Below, one piece after another: positions 6,340-14,833 of a stretch of 27,419 nucleotides of DNA; the stretch's first letter is position 1, and every line of letters starts with the position of its first letter. Below the pieces are notes generated by a model that saw only the letters and a program-made list of their open reading frames with translations, was not told the DNA's origin and made no database searches. The DNA lies in the NCBI GenBank assembly GCA_965149945.1, contig CBCTTQ010000026.1, positions 1 to 27,419 on the forward strand. The letters are read 5' to 3'. Source of the stretch: JAHZFN01 sp965149945 (GTDB lineage: Bacteria; Bacillota; Dehalobacteriia; UBA4068; UBA4997). Position numbers and translations under genes: made by a program.

Positions 6340-8811
6340 TTAGTTTTCCTCACCGGTTTCCGCCGGCAAAAGAGCAATTTCCAAAACTTCCGGCAATGTT
6401 TCCACCAATTTGATGTTTAATTTTCTGCGAACAGAAGCCGGAATTTCTTCCAAATCTTTTTTATTATCCATTGGCAAAACCACCGTTTTGATACCACAGC
6501 GATGGGCCGCCAGCACTTTTTCTTTGACGCCGCCGATGGGCAATACCCTGCCCCGCAATGTGATTTCCCCGGTCATCGCCACATCATGGCGCACGGGCCG
6601 CTTGGTGAAAATGGACGCCAACGCTGTCGCCATGGTAATTCCGGCAGAAGGACCGTCTTTGGGCGTAGCGCCCTCCGGCACATGGATATGAATATCCGTC
6701 GTTTCATTGATATCGGCGGGAATATTTAACCGATCACTGATAGAACGCAGATAGGTCCAGCCGGTTCTGGCGCTTTCTTTCATCACATCGCCCAATTGAC
6801 CCGTCAAAATCAGCTGTCCCTTGCCGGGCATCGTTTGCGCTTCCACATTCAAAGTCACACCGCCCACCGCGGTCCAGGCCATACCTGTCACGCTGCCGAT
6901 ATAATCCTTTTGTTCCAACGTATCATCACGGAAAACAGGGGCGCCCAGATAATGTTGAATGTTCTGAGCCGTCACCTTGACGCTCTTGGTCTTTTTGGCG
7001 ACAATTTCCCGCACGGTACGACGACATACTTTAGCGATATGCCGCTCCAAACTTCTGACACCTGCTTCACGAGTATACTTGCGAATGATTTCCCGTACGG
7101 CATTTTCGCTGAAAGAAATCTGCTTTGGTTTCAAACCGTGTTCTTTCATTTCTTTGGGAATCAGATGACGCAAAGCGATTTGCAGTTTTTCTTCTTCCGT
7201 ATATCCGGGCAGACGAATAATTTCCATTCTGTCCCAAAGAGGCGCCGGGATAGCGTTTTCATCATTGGCGGTGGTCACGAACATTACCTTGGACAAATCA
7301 AAAGGCAGTTCAATATAGTGATCGCTGAAATTGCTGTTTTGCGCCGGATCCAACACTTCCAACAAAGCGCTGGCGGGATCCCCGCGAAAATCATTGGCTA
7401 ACTTATCAATTTCATCCAACAAAAAGAGAGGATTAGAAGTACCCGCTGTTTTAATGCTTTGGATAATTCTACCGGGCATCGCGCCGATATAGGTACGACG
7501 ATGACCGCGGATTTCCGCTTCATCCCTCACACCGCCCAAAGAAATGCGCACATATTTGCGGTTCAGGGCGCGAGCAATGGACGCCGCCAGCGATGTTTTG
7601 CCCACACCGGGCGGTCCCACAAAACAAAGAATGGGTCCTTTCAGCGTATTGGTCATCTGTTTGACCGCCAGATATTCCAAAATCCGTTCTTTGACTTTAT
7701 CCAAACCATAATGGTCATTATTCAGAATTTTTTCCGCGCTTATAATATTTTTATTGTCTTTGGTCTCCTTATCCCAAGGCAGATCCAACAGCCAATCGAT
7801 GTAATTTTCGATAACATTGGCTTCCGCCACCATAGGAGGCATATTTCTCAGACGAGACAACTCTTTTTCAATCTTTTCGGAAACAGCTTGGGGCAACTTC
7901 CGATCCCGCATCCGTTCCCGAATTTCTTCAATTTCCGTATTGCGGTCTTCCTGCTCACCCAGTTCTTTCTGTACAGCGCGGATTTGTTCTCGCAGATAGT
8001 ATTCTTTTTGATTTTTATCAATTTGCGCCCGCACGCGATTGCCGATTTTGCGCTCCAATTCCATGATTTCCACTTCTTTGAGCACCATCTGCAACAATAA
8101 CTCCAACCGATCTTTCACATCGATGGCTTCCAGCACTTTTTGACGATCGGACAAAGTCAGAGAAAGATTAGCGCCGATCACATCGGCGGCTTTACCGGGG
8201 TCATCAATCATACCCAGATTTGCCACCAATTCCGGCGAAACTTTTTTGTTCAATGTGGCATACTGCTGAAACGCTTCTCGCAAATTACGATCCAACGCCA
8301 TTACTTCGATATCTTCTCGCAATTCCGCCGGGTCGATATGCCCTTCCACTTCCGCTACCAAATAGGGAGACATCTGCGTATACCGCAGCACGGTACCGCG
8401 GCAGATCCCTTCCGCCATCAAACGCACCGTACCGCCCGGCAGCTTTAACACCTGTTTGATTTCCGCGATGGTGCCCACCCGATAAATCTCATCAGCGCCA
8501 GGATCTTCCAGCATCACATCCTTTTGCATCACCAAAAAGATTTCTCGATTTTGCAGCATTGCCTCATCCAAAGCGGCAATGGATTTACTTCTGCCCACAT
8601 CCAAATGAGCCATTCCGTTGGGGAACACCATCACGCCCCGCAGGGCAATGGTAGGCATTTCATCCACAAAATGATCCTCCGGTTCATCCACATCCACCAA
8701 ATCCGGAGATATTTCCGCCGCCTCCTCGGCAACGGTTTCCATATCTCTCTCGAACTGTTCTTCCTCCGGACGGAGCTCCTCCGCCCTTTCCATATCATTA
8801 CGATCAGTCAT
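6340..8811 (-). CDS. lon: ATP-dependent protease La (LonA)
   Basis: A cytoplasmic AAA+ serine protease that degrades misfolded and regulatory proteins. The 823-residue protein begins with an acidic stretch of about 45 residues not needed by the family. The LON substrate-binding domain follows (LRGVMVFPNGMAHLDVGR), then a coiled-coil region, Walker A GPPGVGKTS at about residues 397-405, Walker B LFLLDEIDKL near 462, and the C-terminal protease with the catalytic serine in PKDGPSAGI near 720 and the catalytic lysine in PIGGVKEKVLAAHR. The ATG at 8811 has AGGAG seven bases upstream; the reading frame continues further but without a site. It has its own extended -10 promoter and follows the clpX terminator. 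No CIRCE or CtsR site is evident. Confidence 0.97.
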   Translation of the reverse strand: MTDRNDMERAEELRPEEEQFERDMETVAEEAAEISPDLVDVDEPEDHFVDEMPTIALRGVMVFPNGMAHLDVGRSKSIAALDEAMLQNREIFLVMQKDVMLEDPGADEIYRVGTIAEIKQVLKLPGGTVRLMAEGICRGTVLRYTQMSPYLVAEVEGHIDPAELREDIEVMALDRNLREAFQQYATLNKKVSPELVANLGMIDDPGKAADVIGANLSLTLSDRQKVLEAIDVKDRLELLLQMVLKEVEIMELERKIGNRVRAQIDKNQKEYYLREQIRAVQKELGEQEDRNTEIEEIRERMRDRKLPQAVSEKIEKELSRLRNMPPMVAEANVIENYIDWLLDLPWDKETKDNKNIISAEKILNNDHYGLDKVKERILEYLAVKQMTNTLKGPILCFVGPPGVGKTSLAASIARALNRKYVRISLGGVRDEAEIRGHRRTYIGAMPGRIIQSIKTAGTSNPLFLLDEIDKLANDFRGDPASALLEVLDPAQNSNFSDHYIELPFDLSKVMFVTTANDENAIPAPLWDRMEIIRLPGYTEEEKLQIALRHLIPKEMKEHGLKPKQISFSENAVREIIRKYTREAGVRSLERHIAKVCRRTVREIVAKKTKSVKVTAQNIQHYLGAPVFRDDTLEQKDYIGSVTGMAWTAVGGVTLNVEAQTMPGKGQLILTGQLGDVMKESARTGWTYLRSISDRLNIPADINETTDIHIHVPEGATPKDGPSAGITMATALASIFTKRPVRHDVAMTGEITLRGRVLPIGGVKEKVLAAHRCGIKTVVLPMDNKKDLEEIPASVRRKLNIKLVETLPEVLEIALLPAETGEEN

Positions 8812-8855
8812 GATTTCACTCCTAACTCGTAGATTTTCTTTTGCGTCTATCCCAT

Positions 8856-8884
8856 ATTGTACCATAAAATGAGCATTTCATAAA
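8856..8884 (-). promoter_or_regulatory. Extended -10 promoter of lon
   Basis: On the minus strand TGG precedes TACAAT (8856-8861), an extended -10 element. The -35 match (TTTATG, 17 bases upstream) is weak. The start would fall near 8849, about 40 bases before the lon ATG. The 300-base gap 8812-9111 holds only this promoter, an AT-rich stretch and the clpX terminator. Confidence 0.6.
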
Positions 8885-9030
8885 GAATTATTTCTTTTTT
8901 CTTTAAAAATTTGGTACAAACCCAAGATTTTTAAGTTTTTTTTATTATTCTATGCGGTTTTTCCCAAAAGGTACGACATTTTTTCTGAAAGAAGGGAATT
9001 TTTTTCTCGCGGCAAAGATTTTTTCACAAA

Positions 9031-9082
9031 TGAAAAAGAAAAACGGGAAAAGGCAGGCATGAATCCTTCCCTTTCCCGTTTC
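9031..9082 (-). terminator. Intrinsic terminator after clpX
   Basis: On the minus strand a long stem starting AAACGGGAAA pairs with TTTTCCCGTTT around a small loop with one bulge, followed by TTCTTTTTC. It lies about 30 bases after the clpX stop and separates clpPX from lon. Confidence 0.75.
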
Positions 9083-9111
9083 TGTTTCTTTGTTTTTTAC
9101 CGAATCTCCGT

Positions 9112-10377
9112 CTAAGCGGTCACTTCTTTTTGCCCCGAAGTTCCTTTGGAAATCAGCAAAGGCTGCGTATGATTTTCCAAACATTCCTTGGTCACGATGC
9201 ATTTGTTCACATCGGTGCGACTGGGCAAATCAAACATCGTGTCCAACATCAATTCTTCAAAAATCGCACGCAGTCCCCGCGCGCCGGTTTTTCTGGCCAA
9301 TGCTTCTCGCGCCGCAACTCGCAGCGCGTCTTCTTGGAATTCCAAAACAACACCGTCCATCTCAAACAATTTGGTATATTGTTTGGTCAGCGCGTTTTTC
9401 GGCTCTTTGAGTACCCGTATCAGCGCGTCTTCGTCTAACGCGTCCAATGTCACCATGATGGGCAGACGACCGACAAACTCCGGAATCAAACCAAATTTCA
9501 GCAAATCTTCCGGCAAAATCTTTTGCAAAATTTCACCGATGTTTTCTTCTTTAGCGCTTTTAATATCCGCGCCAAACCCCATGCTCTTGGTTTCTATCCG
9601 ATGCTTGATAATCTTATCAATTCCTACAAAAGCGCCGCCGCAGATGAAGAGAATGTTCTTGGTGTTGATTTGCAGCAGTTCCTGATGGGGATGCTTTCTG
9701 CCGCCTTGCGGCGGTACAGAGGCTACCGTGCCTTCCAGAATTTTCAGCAAAGTCTGCTGTACCCCTTCCCCGCTGACATCACGGGTGATGGACATATTCT
9801 CCGATTTACGGGAAATCTTGTCGATTTCATCGATATAGATGATTCCCTTTTCGGCTTTTTCAATATTATAATCCGCAGCCTGAATCAGTTTCAGCAGAAT
9901 ATTTTCCACATCCTCGCCCACATAGCCGGCCTCTGTCAGAGAAGTAGCGTCCGCCACAGCAAAGGGAACATTCAAAATCCGCGCCAATGTTTCCGCCAAC
10001 AGCGTTTTCCCGCTGCCGGTAGGTCCCAACATCACGATATTGCTCTTCTGCAATTCCACATCATCCACTACGCTGCCGCAGCGAATACGCTTGTAATGAT
10101 TGTATACCGCAACGGCCAGTGAGCGTTTGGCTTTATCCTGACCGATCACATACTCATCCAAAGACGCCTTGATTTCTTTCGGCGTGGGCAGTTCCCAGTT
10201 TTCCTCTTCTTCTTCCGACTCCAAGGTATAATCTTCTTCCACGATTTCGGCACACAGTTCCACACATTCATTGCAGATATAGACCCCCGGACCGGCGATG
10301 ATTTTCTTCACCTGATCCTGGTATTTTCCACAAAATGAACATCTGACCATATCCCGGTCATCGGTAGGTTTTGTCAT
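9112..10377 (-). CDS. clpX: ATP-dependent Clp protease ATP-binding subunit ClpX
   Basis: AAA+ unfoldase that feeds substrates into ClpP. The 421-residue protein has the N-terminal zinc-binding domain with Cys13, Cys16, Cys35 and Cys38, Walker A LGPTGSGKT near residues 117-125, the pore-1 loop GYVGEDVE, Walker B IIYIDEIDK, the pore-2 loop GGRKHPHQE (RKH), and the sensor region. The ATG at 10377 is 8 bases after AAGGAG. It lies 15 bases downstream of clpP, so the two are translated from one mRNA and their products form the ClpXP protease. Confidence 0.98.
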   Translation of the reverse strand: MTKPTDDRDMVRCSFCGKYQDQVKKIIAGPGVYICNECVELCAEIVEEDYTLESEEEEENWELPTPKEIKASLDEYVIGQDKAKRSLAVAVYNHYKRIRCGSVVDDVELQKSNIVMLGPTGSGKTLLAETLARILNVPFAVADATSLTEAGYVGEDVENILLKLIQAADYNIEKAEKGIIYIDEIDKISRKSENMSITRDVSGEGVQQTLLKILEGTVASVPPQGGRKHPHQELLQINTKNILFICGGAFVGIDKIIKHRIETKSMGFGADIKSAKEENIGEILQKILPEDLLKFGLIPEFVGRLPIMVTLDALDEDALIRVLKEPKNALTKQYTKLFEMDGVVLEFQEDALRVAAREALARKTGARGLRAIFEELMLDTMFDLPSRTDVNKCIVTKECLENHTQPLLISKGTSGQKEVTA

Positions 10378-10392
10378 CCGCTACACTCCTTT

Positions 10393-10977
10393 TCAGTGGC
10401 TCGTAATCACATCATCAATCAAGCCGTAAGCTTTGGCTTCTTCCGGTTCCATAAAGTTATCCCGTTCGGTGTCTTCGCAGATTTTTTCATAGGGCTGTCC
10501 CGTCCGCTCCGCCAAAATTTGATTCAGTTTTTCTTTGATTTTGACGATGCGTTTGGCATGGATTTCAATATCCGTCGCCTGCCCCTGGGCGCCGCCCAAA
10601 GGCTGATGGATCATAATTTCGCTGTTAGGCAGAGCAAAACGCTTGCCGGGAGCGCCGGCAGTCAGCAAAAAGGCGCCCATACTGGCGGCCATCCCGATAC
10701 AAATGGTACTGACATCACATTTGATATACTGCATAGTATCATAAATAGCCATTCCCGCGGTGATGGAACCGCCGGGACTGTTAATATACAGATGGATGTC
10801 TTTGTCAGGATTTTCCGCTTCCAAAAACAGCAACTGCGCAACGACCACATTGGCGACATTGTCATCAATCTGGCTGCCCAAAAAAATCACTCTGTCTTTT
10901 AACAAACGGGAATAAATGTCAAAGGAGCGTTCTCCTCTTTCAGTTTGTTCAATGACCATAGGAATTAACGCGCTCAA
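10393..10977 (-). CDS. clpP: ATP-dependent Clp protease proteolytic subunit ClpP
   Basis: Serine peptidase that forms the tetradecameric proteolytic chamber for ClpX. The 194-residue protein has the full catalytic triad: Ser99 (GMAASMGA), His124 (MIHQPLGG) and Asp173 (ERDNF), plus YINSPGGSITAG. The start deserves note: TTG at 10975-10977 aligns with the usual N-terminus (MxxLIPMVIEQTxRGER), and AAGGTG stands about 9 bases upstream, while the next ATG would remove conserved N-terminal residues that shape the axial gate. It follows tig by 110 bases that hold a nested inverted repeat and a possible promoter. No propeptide is evident beyond the short N-terminus. Confidence 0.97.
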   Translation of the reverse strand: MSALIPMVIEQTERGERSFDIYSRLLKDRVIFLGSQIDDNVANVVVAQLLFLEAENPDKDIHLYINSPGGSITAGMAIYDTMQYIKCDVSTICIGMAASMGAFLLTAGAPGKRFALPNSEIMIHQPLGGAQGQATDIEIHAKRIVKIKEKLNQILAERTGQPYEKICEDTERDNFMEPEEAKAYGLIDDVITSH

Positions 10978-11027
10978 GAATCTTCACACCTTTCTTTTTC
11001 TGGATAAAACCTTTGACGATAAATATA

Positions 11028-11075
11028 TACCCAATGAAGACAGATTTATACAATAAATCCGCCAATCATTGGGTA
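11028..11075. repeat. Nested inverted repeat between tig and clpP
   Basis: Outer arms TACCCAATGA (11028-11037) and TCATTGGGTA (11066-11075) are perfect 10-base inverted copies. An inner pair, AGATTTAT and ATAAATCC, matches with one G-U pair around three bases. Neither strand has a strong U-run (plus strand has only TTTT). On the minus strand TTGTAT, 18 bases and TATATA form a possible clpP promoter lying inside and across the repeat, so it may be an operator or a weak terminator of tig. Confidence 0.55.
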
Positions 11076-11087
11076 CTTTTCTCGTCA

Positions 11088-12392
11088 TTATTTGATTACA
11101 GCGTTATCATTGATGAAATCAATCGCTTTCATCAATTTAATGTTATAAGCAAAGTATTCGTAACTGCCGGATTGTTTGAACAAAGTTTTTACTTCATCCA
11201 AATCTTTATTGTAAGATTTTGCCACATCGGCAATCTGTTTATCAATATCTTCTTCCGTAGCTTCAATGTTTTCCGCCTTTGCCACCGCTTCCAAAACCAA
11301 ATCCTGTTTAACAGAATTTTCCGCGCGGTCACGGTAGTGGCTGCGGAATGTGGGCAAATCAGTTTTTGCCATTTCCAGGAATTTTTCCAAAGTCAGTCCT
11401 TGGTACTGGATATTCTGCGCAAATTCCTGCACCAAATCGTCGATTTTGTTTTCCACCATAATGCCGGGAATATCTACTTTCGCGCTGTCCATTACTTTCT
11501 TCATAATGTCCCGTTTCACCAATTCATCGGCTTTCTGGTCGGCTTTTTCAGTTAATTCTTCCATTAATTTGGCTTTTAATTCATCTACCGTGTCACAATC
11601 TTCACGAACATCCTTCACAAAATCATCGTTTAATTCCGGCAAATGACGACGGCGGATTTCATGAACTTTAACTTTGAAAACAGCCGGTTTACCCGCAAGA
11701 TTTTCCGCCTGATAATTTTCGGGGAAAGTCACATTGACATCCAATTCATCGTCGGTTTTGGCGCCGATGATTTGTTCTTCAAAACCGGGAATAAAAGTAT
11801 TGGAACCGATGGTCAGCGGATAATTTTCGCCTTTTCCTCCTTCGAAAGCCACCCCGTCCTGGAATCCTTCAAAGTCGATTACGACCACATCGCCGTTTTC
11901 CGCGGCGGCATCTTTTTCCAAAGTTTCCATTTTACCTACCCGTTCCCGCATTTTTTTGATTTCCGCGTCCACATCTTCAGCGGTGGGCATTTCCACTACT
12001 TTGTGTACTTCCACTCCTTTGTATTCACCCAATTCAGCTTCGGGTTTTACAACAACCACTACTTCAAATTTTACATCTTTGCCCAACTCTAATTCCTGAA
12101 TATCCACAGCAGGACGATCTACGGGCATCAAATCCACAATCTTAAAAATTTCTTCATAAGACTGATTGAACACATCATCAAAAGCCTGTTGCAAAATATT
12201 CGCCTGACCCACATAATTTTCTAAAACTTTCTGCGGAATATGTCCGGTACGGAAACCGGGAATTTTCACTTCTTTGCCAACGGCTTTTACCGCCTTGGGA
12301 TAAGCGGTATCCAAATAAGAAGCAGGAGCAACCACTTCAATTTTCGCTACATTGGCATTTCTTTCTTTTAATACAGCACTGACTAAACTCAT
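11088..12392 (-). CDS. tig: Trigger factor (ribosome-bound chaperone and prolyl isomerase)
   Basis: Binds near the ribosomal exit tunnel and assists folding of nascent chains. The 434-residue protein has the N-terminal ribosome-binding domain with the signature GFRTGHIPQKVL (the family has GFRxGKxP) near residue 45, the FKBP-like domain (GDVVVIDFEGFQDG, then IGSNTFIPGFEEQIIGA) at about 160-245, and the helical C-terminal domain. The ATG at 12392 lies about 11 bases after AGGAGG. An extended -10 promoter about 130 bases upstream drives it. The order tig-clpP-clpX-lon is common in Firmicutes and groups folding with degradation. Confidence 0.97.
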   Translation of the reverse strand: MSLVSAVLKERNANVAKIEVVAPASYLDTAYPKAVKAVGKEVKIPGFRTGHIPQKVLENYVGQANILQQAFDDVFNQSYEEIFKIVDLMPVDRPAVDIQELELGKDVKFEVVVVVKPEAELGEYKGVEVHKVVEMPTAEDVDAEIKKMRERVGKMETLEKDAAAENGDVVVIDFEGFQDGVAFEGGKGENYPLTIGSNTFIPGFEEQIIGAKTDDELDVNVTFPENYQAENLAGKPAVFKVKVHEIRRRHLPELNDDFVKDVREDCDTVDELKAKLMEELTEKADQKADELVKRDIMKKVMDSAKVDIPGIMVENKIDDLVQEFAQNIQYQGLTLEKFLEMAKTDLPTFRSHYRDRAENSVKQDLVLEAVAKAENIEATEEDIDKQIADVAKSYNKDLDEVKTLFKQSGSYEYFAYNIKLMKAIDFINDNAVIK

Positions 12393-12524
12393 TCTTCTCG
12401 CATCCTCCTATTTAAAACAGCAATTCCTTTTTCGAATGCTTTTTTACAAATTATTCGCTGCAGTCAACAAAAGCAGATCTGCATCGCCGCTTTCAAATCG
12501 TTTCGGCCCGTCATAAGCGTTCCT

Positions 12525-12554
12525 ATTATAACATAAAAGCCGACGCTTTCACAA
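12525..12554 (-). promoter_or_regulatory. Sigma-A promoter of the tig (clpPX) unit
   Basis: The minus strand has TTGTGA, an 18-base spacer and a perfect TATAAT at 12525-12530 preceded by TGT (extended -10). The -35 begins 4 bases after the purB stop codon. The transcript start near 12518 leaves a leader of about 125 bases before tig. Confidence 0.75.
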
Positions 12555-12557
12555 GTC

Positions 12558-13997
12558 CTAAACAAAAATCTCTGCCTCCACACCCAAAAGGTTTTGATTT
12601 TCCTGCAAAATGGGCTGAATCAATTCCGCCAAAAAGGCTTCTGTCTGCTCTTTGGCCCGACCCGTATAGCGAGACGGTTCCAGATGGGATTCCAATTCTT
12701 CTAAAGACAGATCAAAAGCCGAATCCGCAGCAATCAGTTCCAAAAGATTGTTTTCTTTGCCTTCTGTTTTGATTCTGGCAGCGGCTTCCATGGAATAGCG
12801 TCGAATTTTTTCGTGGAGATCCTGACGGTTGCCGCCTTTTTTCACAGCTTCCATCATAATATTTTCTGTCGCCATAAAAGGCAACTCTGCCCGCAGGCGT
12901 TTTTCGATCACTTTGGGGTATACCACCATATTGCCCGTCACATTGATCATCAATTCCAAAATAGCATCCGTCGCCAAAAAAGCTTCCGAAATGCTGATTC
13001 GACGGTTAGCGGAATCATCCAACGTCCGTTCAAACCACTGGCAAGCCGCCGTAATAGCAGGGTTCAATACATCCACTAACACGTAACGAGCCAAAGACGC
13101 CATCCGCTCGGAACGCATGGGGTTCCGTTTATAGGCCATAGCAGAAGAACCGATTTGATTCTTTTCAAAGGGTTCCTCAATTTCTTTCAAATGCTGCAAA
13201 AGGCGCAAATCATTAGAAAATTTATGGGCGGACTGGGCGATACCGCTCAAAACATTCAAAACGCGCGCATCCACTTTACGAGAATAAGTTTGACCGGAAA
13301 CCGCATAACACTGAGAAAATCCCATTTTTTCCGCGATGCGTTTTTCAGCCTCTTTCACCTTATCCTGATCCCCTTCAAAAAGATGAAGAAAACTGGCCTG
13401 AGTACCGGTAGTCCCCTTAGAACCCAGCAGTTTCAGTCCGGACAGCTGATATTCCAAATCTTCCAAATCCATCAACAAATCCTGCATCCATAATGTAGCG
13501 CGTTTGCCTACGGTGGTGGGCTGGGCGGATTGGAAATGGGTGAACGCCAAAGTCGGCAGTCCCTTATATGTATCGGCGAATTTTGCTAACTGCGCCAGCA
13601 CATTAATAATTTTGCCGCGAATCAAGCGCAGCGCATCTCGCATAATGATAATATCGGTATTATCCCCCACATAACAGGAAGTGGCGCCCAGGTGAATGAT
13701 GCCTTTGGCATGAGGGCACTGATCCCCATAGGTATGCACATGAGCCATCACATCGTGACGCAGTTCCTTTTCATAGCGAGCCGCCCGTTCATAGTCAATA
13801 TCTTCGGCATGATTCTTCAACTCTGCGATTTGTTCATCAGAAATAGGCAGCCCCAATTCCTTCTCCGTTTCCGCCAAAGCAATCCACAACTGCCGCCAGG
13901 TACGGAATTTTTTGTTATCAGAAAACAGATACAGCATCTCTTTACTGGCATAGCGACCCGCCAAAGGGCTGCTGTAAACATTATGATTTACTTCCAT
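12558..13997 (-). CDS. purB: Adenylosuccinate lyase
   Basis: Acts twice in purine synthesis: it splits SAICAR to AICAR and adenylosuccinate to AMP, releasing fumarate each time. The 479-residue protein belongs to the fumarase/aspartase superfamily and shows the signature loop SSAMAYKRNPMRSE near residue 290, with HVHTYGDQCPHAKGIIHLGATS (His-containing) earlier, and HFQSAQPTTVGKR. It is longer than the roughly 430-residue Bacillus type and nearer the length of the animal-like group. The ATG at 13997 is preceded by AAGGGAG. It follows purC by 73 bases, so the enzyme making SAICAR and the one cleaving it are adjacent. It ends just before the tig promoter; no strong terminator is evident. Confidence 0.97.
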   Translation of the reverse strand: MEVNHNVYSSPLAGRYASKEMLYLFSDNKKFRTWRQLWIALAETEKELGLPISDEQIAELKNHAEDIDYERAARYEKELRHDVMAHVHTYGDQCPHAKGIIHLGATSCYVGDNTDIIIMRDALRLIRGKIINVLAQLAKFADTYKGLPTLAFTHFQSAQPTTVGKRATLWMQDLLMDLEDLEYQLSGLKLLGSKGTTGTQASFLHLFEGDQDKVKEAEKRIAEKMGFSQCYAVSGQTYSRKVDARVLNVLSGIAQSAHKFSNDLRLLQHLKEIEEPFEKNQIGSSAMAYKRNPMRSERMASLARYVLVDVLNPAITAACQWFERTLDDSANRRISISEAFLATDAILELMINVTGNMVVYPKVIEKRLRAELPFMATENIMMEAVKKGGNRQDLHEKIRRYSMEAAARIKTEGKENNLLELIAADSAFDLSLEELESHLEPSRYTGRAKEQTEAFLAELIQPILQENQNLLGVEAEIFV

Positions 13998-14070
13998 CAG
14001 CGTTTTCTCCCTTCCCGCGGCGCCTTCAGGCGCCCGCCTTTCGCATTTTTTCGGGCTTTTGAACCTTATC

Positions 14071-14778
14071 CTATAATCCTAAACGGCGGTATACTTCCTG
14101 ATAAGCTTCCACTTCACCGCCAAGATCCCGACGAAAGCGGTCTTTGTCCAATTTTTCATTGGTATCCATATCCCAAAGACGGCAGGTATCGGGAGAAATT
14201 TCATCCGCCAAAATAACAGTACCGTCATCCAAACGACCGAACTCAATTTTGAAATCTACTAAACGAATGCCCACTTCCTTGAATTTTTCCACCAAGGCGT
14301 CGTTTACTTTAAACGCTAAGTCGGTGATGGTTGCCAATTCTTCTTTGGTCGCCAATTCCAAAGCGGTAATCTGGTAATCATTGATCATGGGATCTCCCAA
14401 ATCATCTCTTTTGTAACAGAATTCCAGAGTGGGATTTGCCAGAGGAAGACCTTCTTCTACGCCGAAACGTTTCGCGAAGGAACCGGCGGTCACATTGCGA
14501 ATGATGACTTCCAGCGGCACAATCTGCACTTTCTTCACTAACGTTTCCCGATCATTGAGTTCTTTTACCAAATGCGTGGGGATCCCTTTGGTTTCCAAAT
14601 ATGCCATCATAAAGTTAGACATCCGATTGTTGACGATGCCTTTGTCGGCAATGGTGCCTTTTTTCAAACCGTTAAAGGCGGTGGCGTCGTCTTTGTACTG
14701 TACCATATAAATGCCGGGGTCGTCGGTTTTGTACACTTTTTTTGCTTTTCCTTCATATAACATAGTTTTAATTTCCAT
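14071..14778 (-). CDS. purC: Phosphoribosylaminoimidazole-succinocarboxamide (SAICAR) synthase
   Basis: Joins CAIR and aspartate using ATP to give SAICAR in purine biosynthesis. The 235-residue protein has the family hallmarks YEGKAKKVY at the N-terminus, NNRMSNFMMAYLE, the signature VPLEVIIRNVTAGS near residue 90, DYQI, and LVDFKIEFGR followed by LADEISPDTCRLWD near the C-terminus. The ATG at 14778 has AGGGAG seven bases upstream. It lies 55 bases after gatB and 73 before purB and is probably part of the same transcript starting at the promoter near 19.1 kb. Confidence 0.97.
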   Translation of the reverse strand: MEIKTMLYEGKAKKVYKTDDPGIYMVQYKDDATAFNGLKKGTIADKGIVNNRMSNFMMAYLETKGIPTHLVKELNDRETLVKKVQIVPLEVIIRNVTAGSFAKRFGVEEGLPLANPTLEFCYKRDDLGDPMINDYQITALELATKEELATITDLAFKVNDALVEKFKEVGIRLVDFKIEFGRLDDGTVILADEISPDTCRLWDMDTNEKLDKDRFRRDLGGEVEAYQEVYRRLGL

Positions 14779-14833
14779 CGTTATTCTCCCTCTTTCTGCC
14801 CTGGGGCGGTTTTCTTTCCGCGATATCCGCGGT

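Noticed and set aside
8945..9202. Minus-strand 85-codon frame between clpX and lon
   Set aside because: It overlaps the end of clpX and runs through the clpX terminator; its Lys/Phe-rich sequence reflects the AT-rich gap.
12473..12482. Palindrome GCAGATCTGC in the tig leader
   Set aside because: Ten bases, without a partner site or link to promoter elements; too short to call an operator.
14001..14070. Terminator between purC and purB
   Set aside because: There is a GGCGCC-TTCA-GGCGCC hairpin in the gap but no U-run after it, so the genes are more likely co-transcribed.
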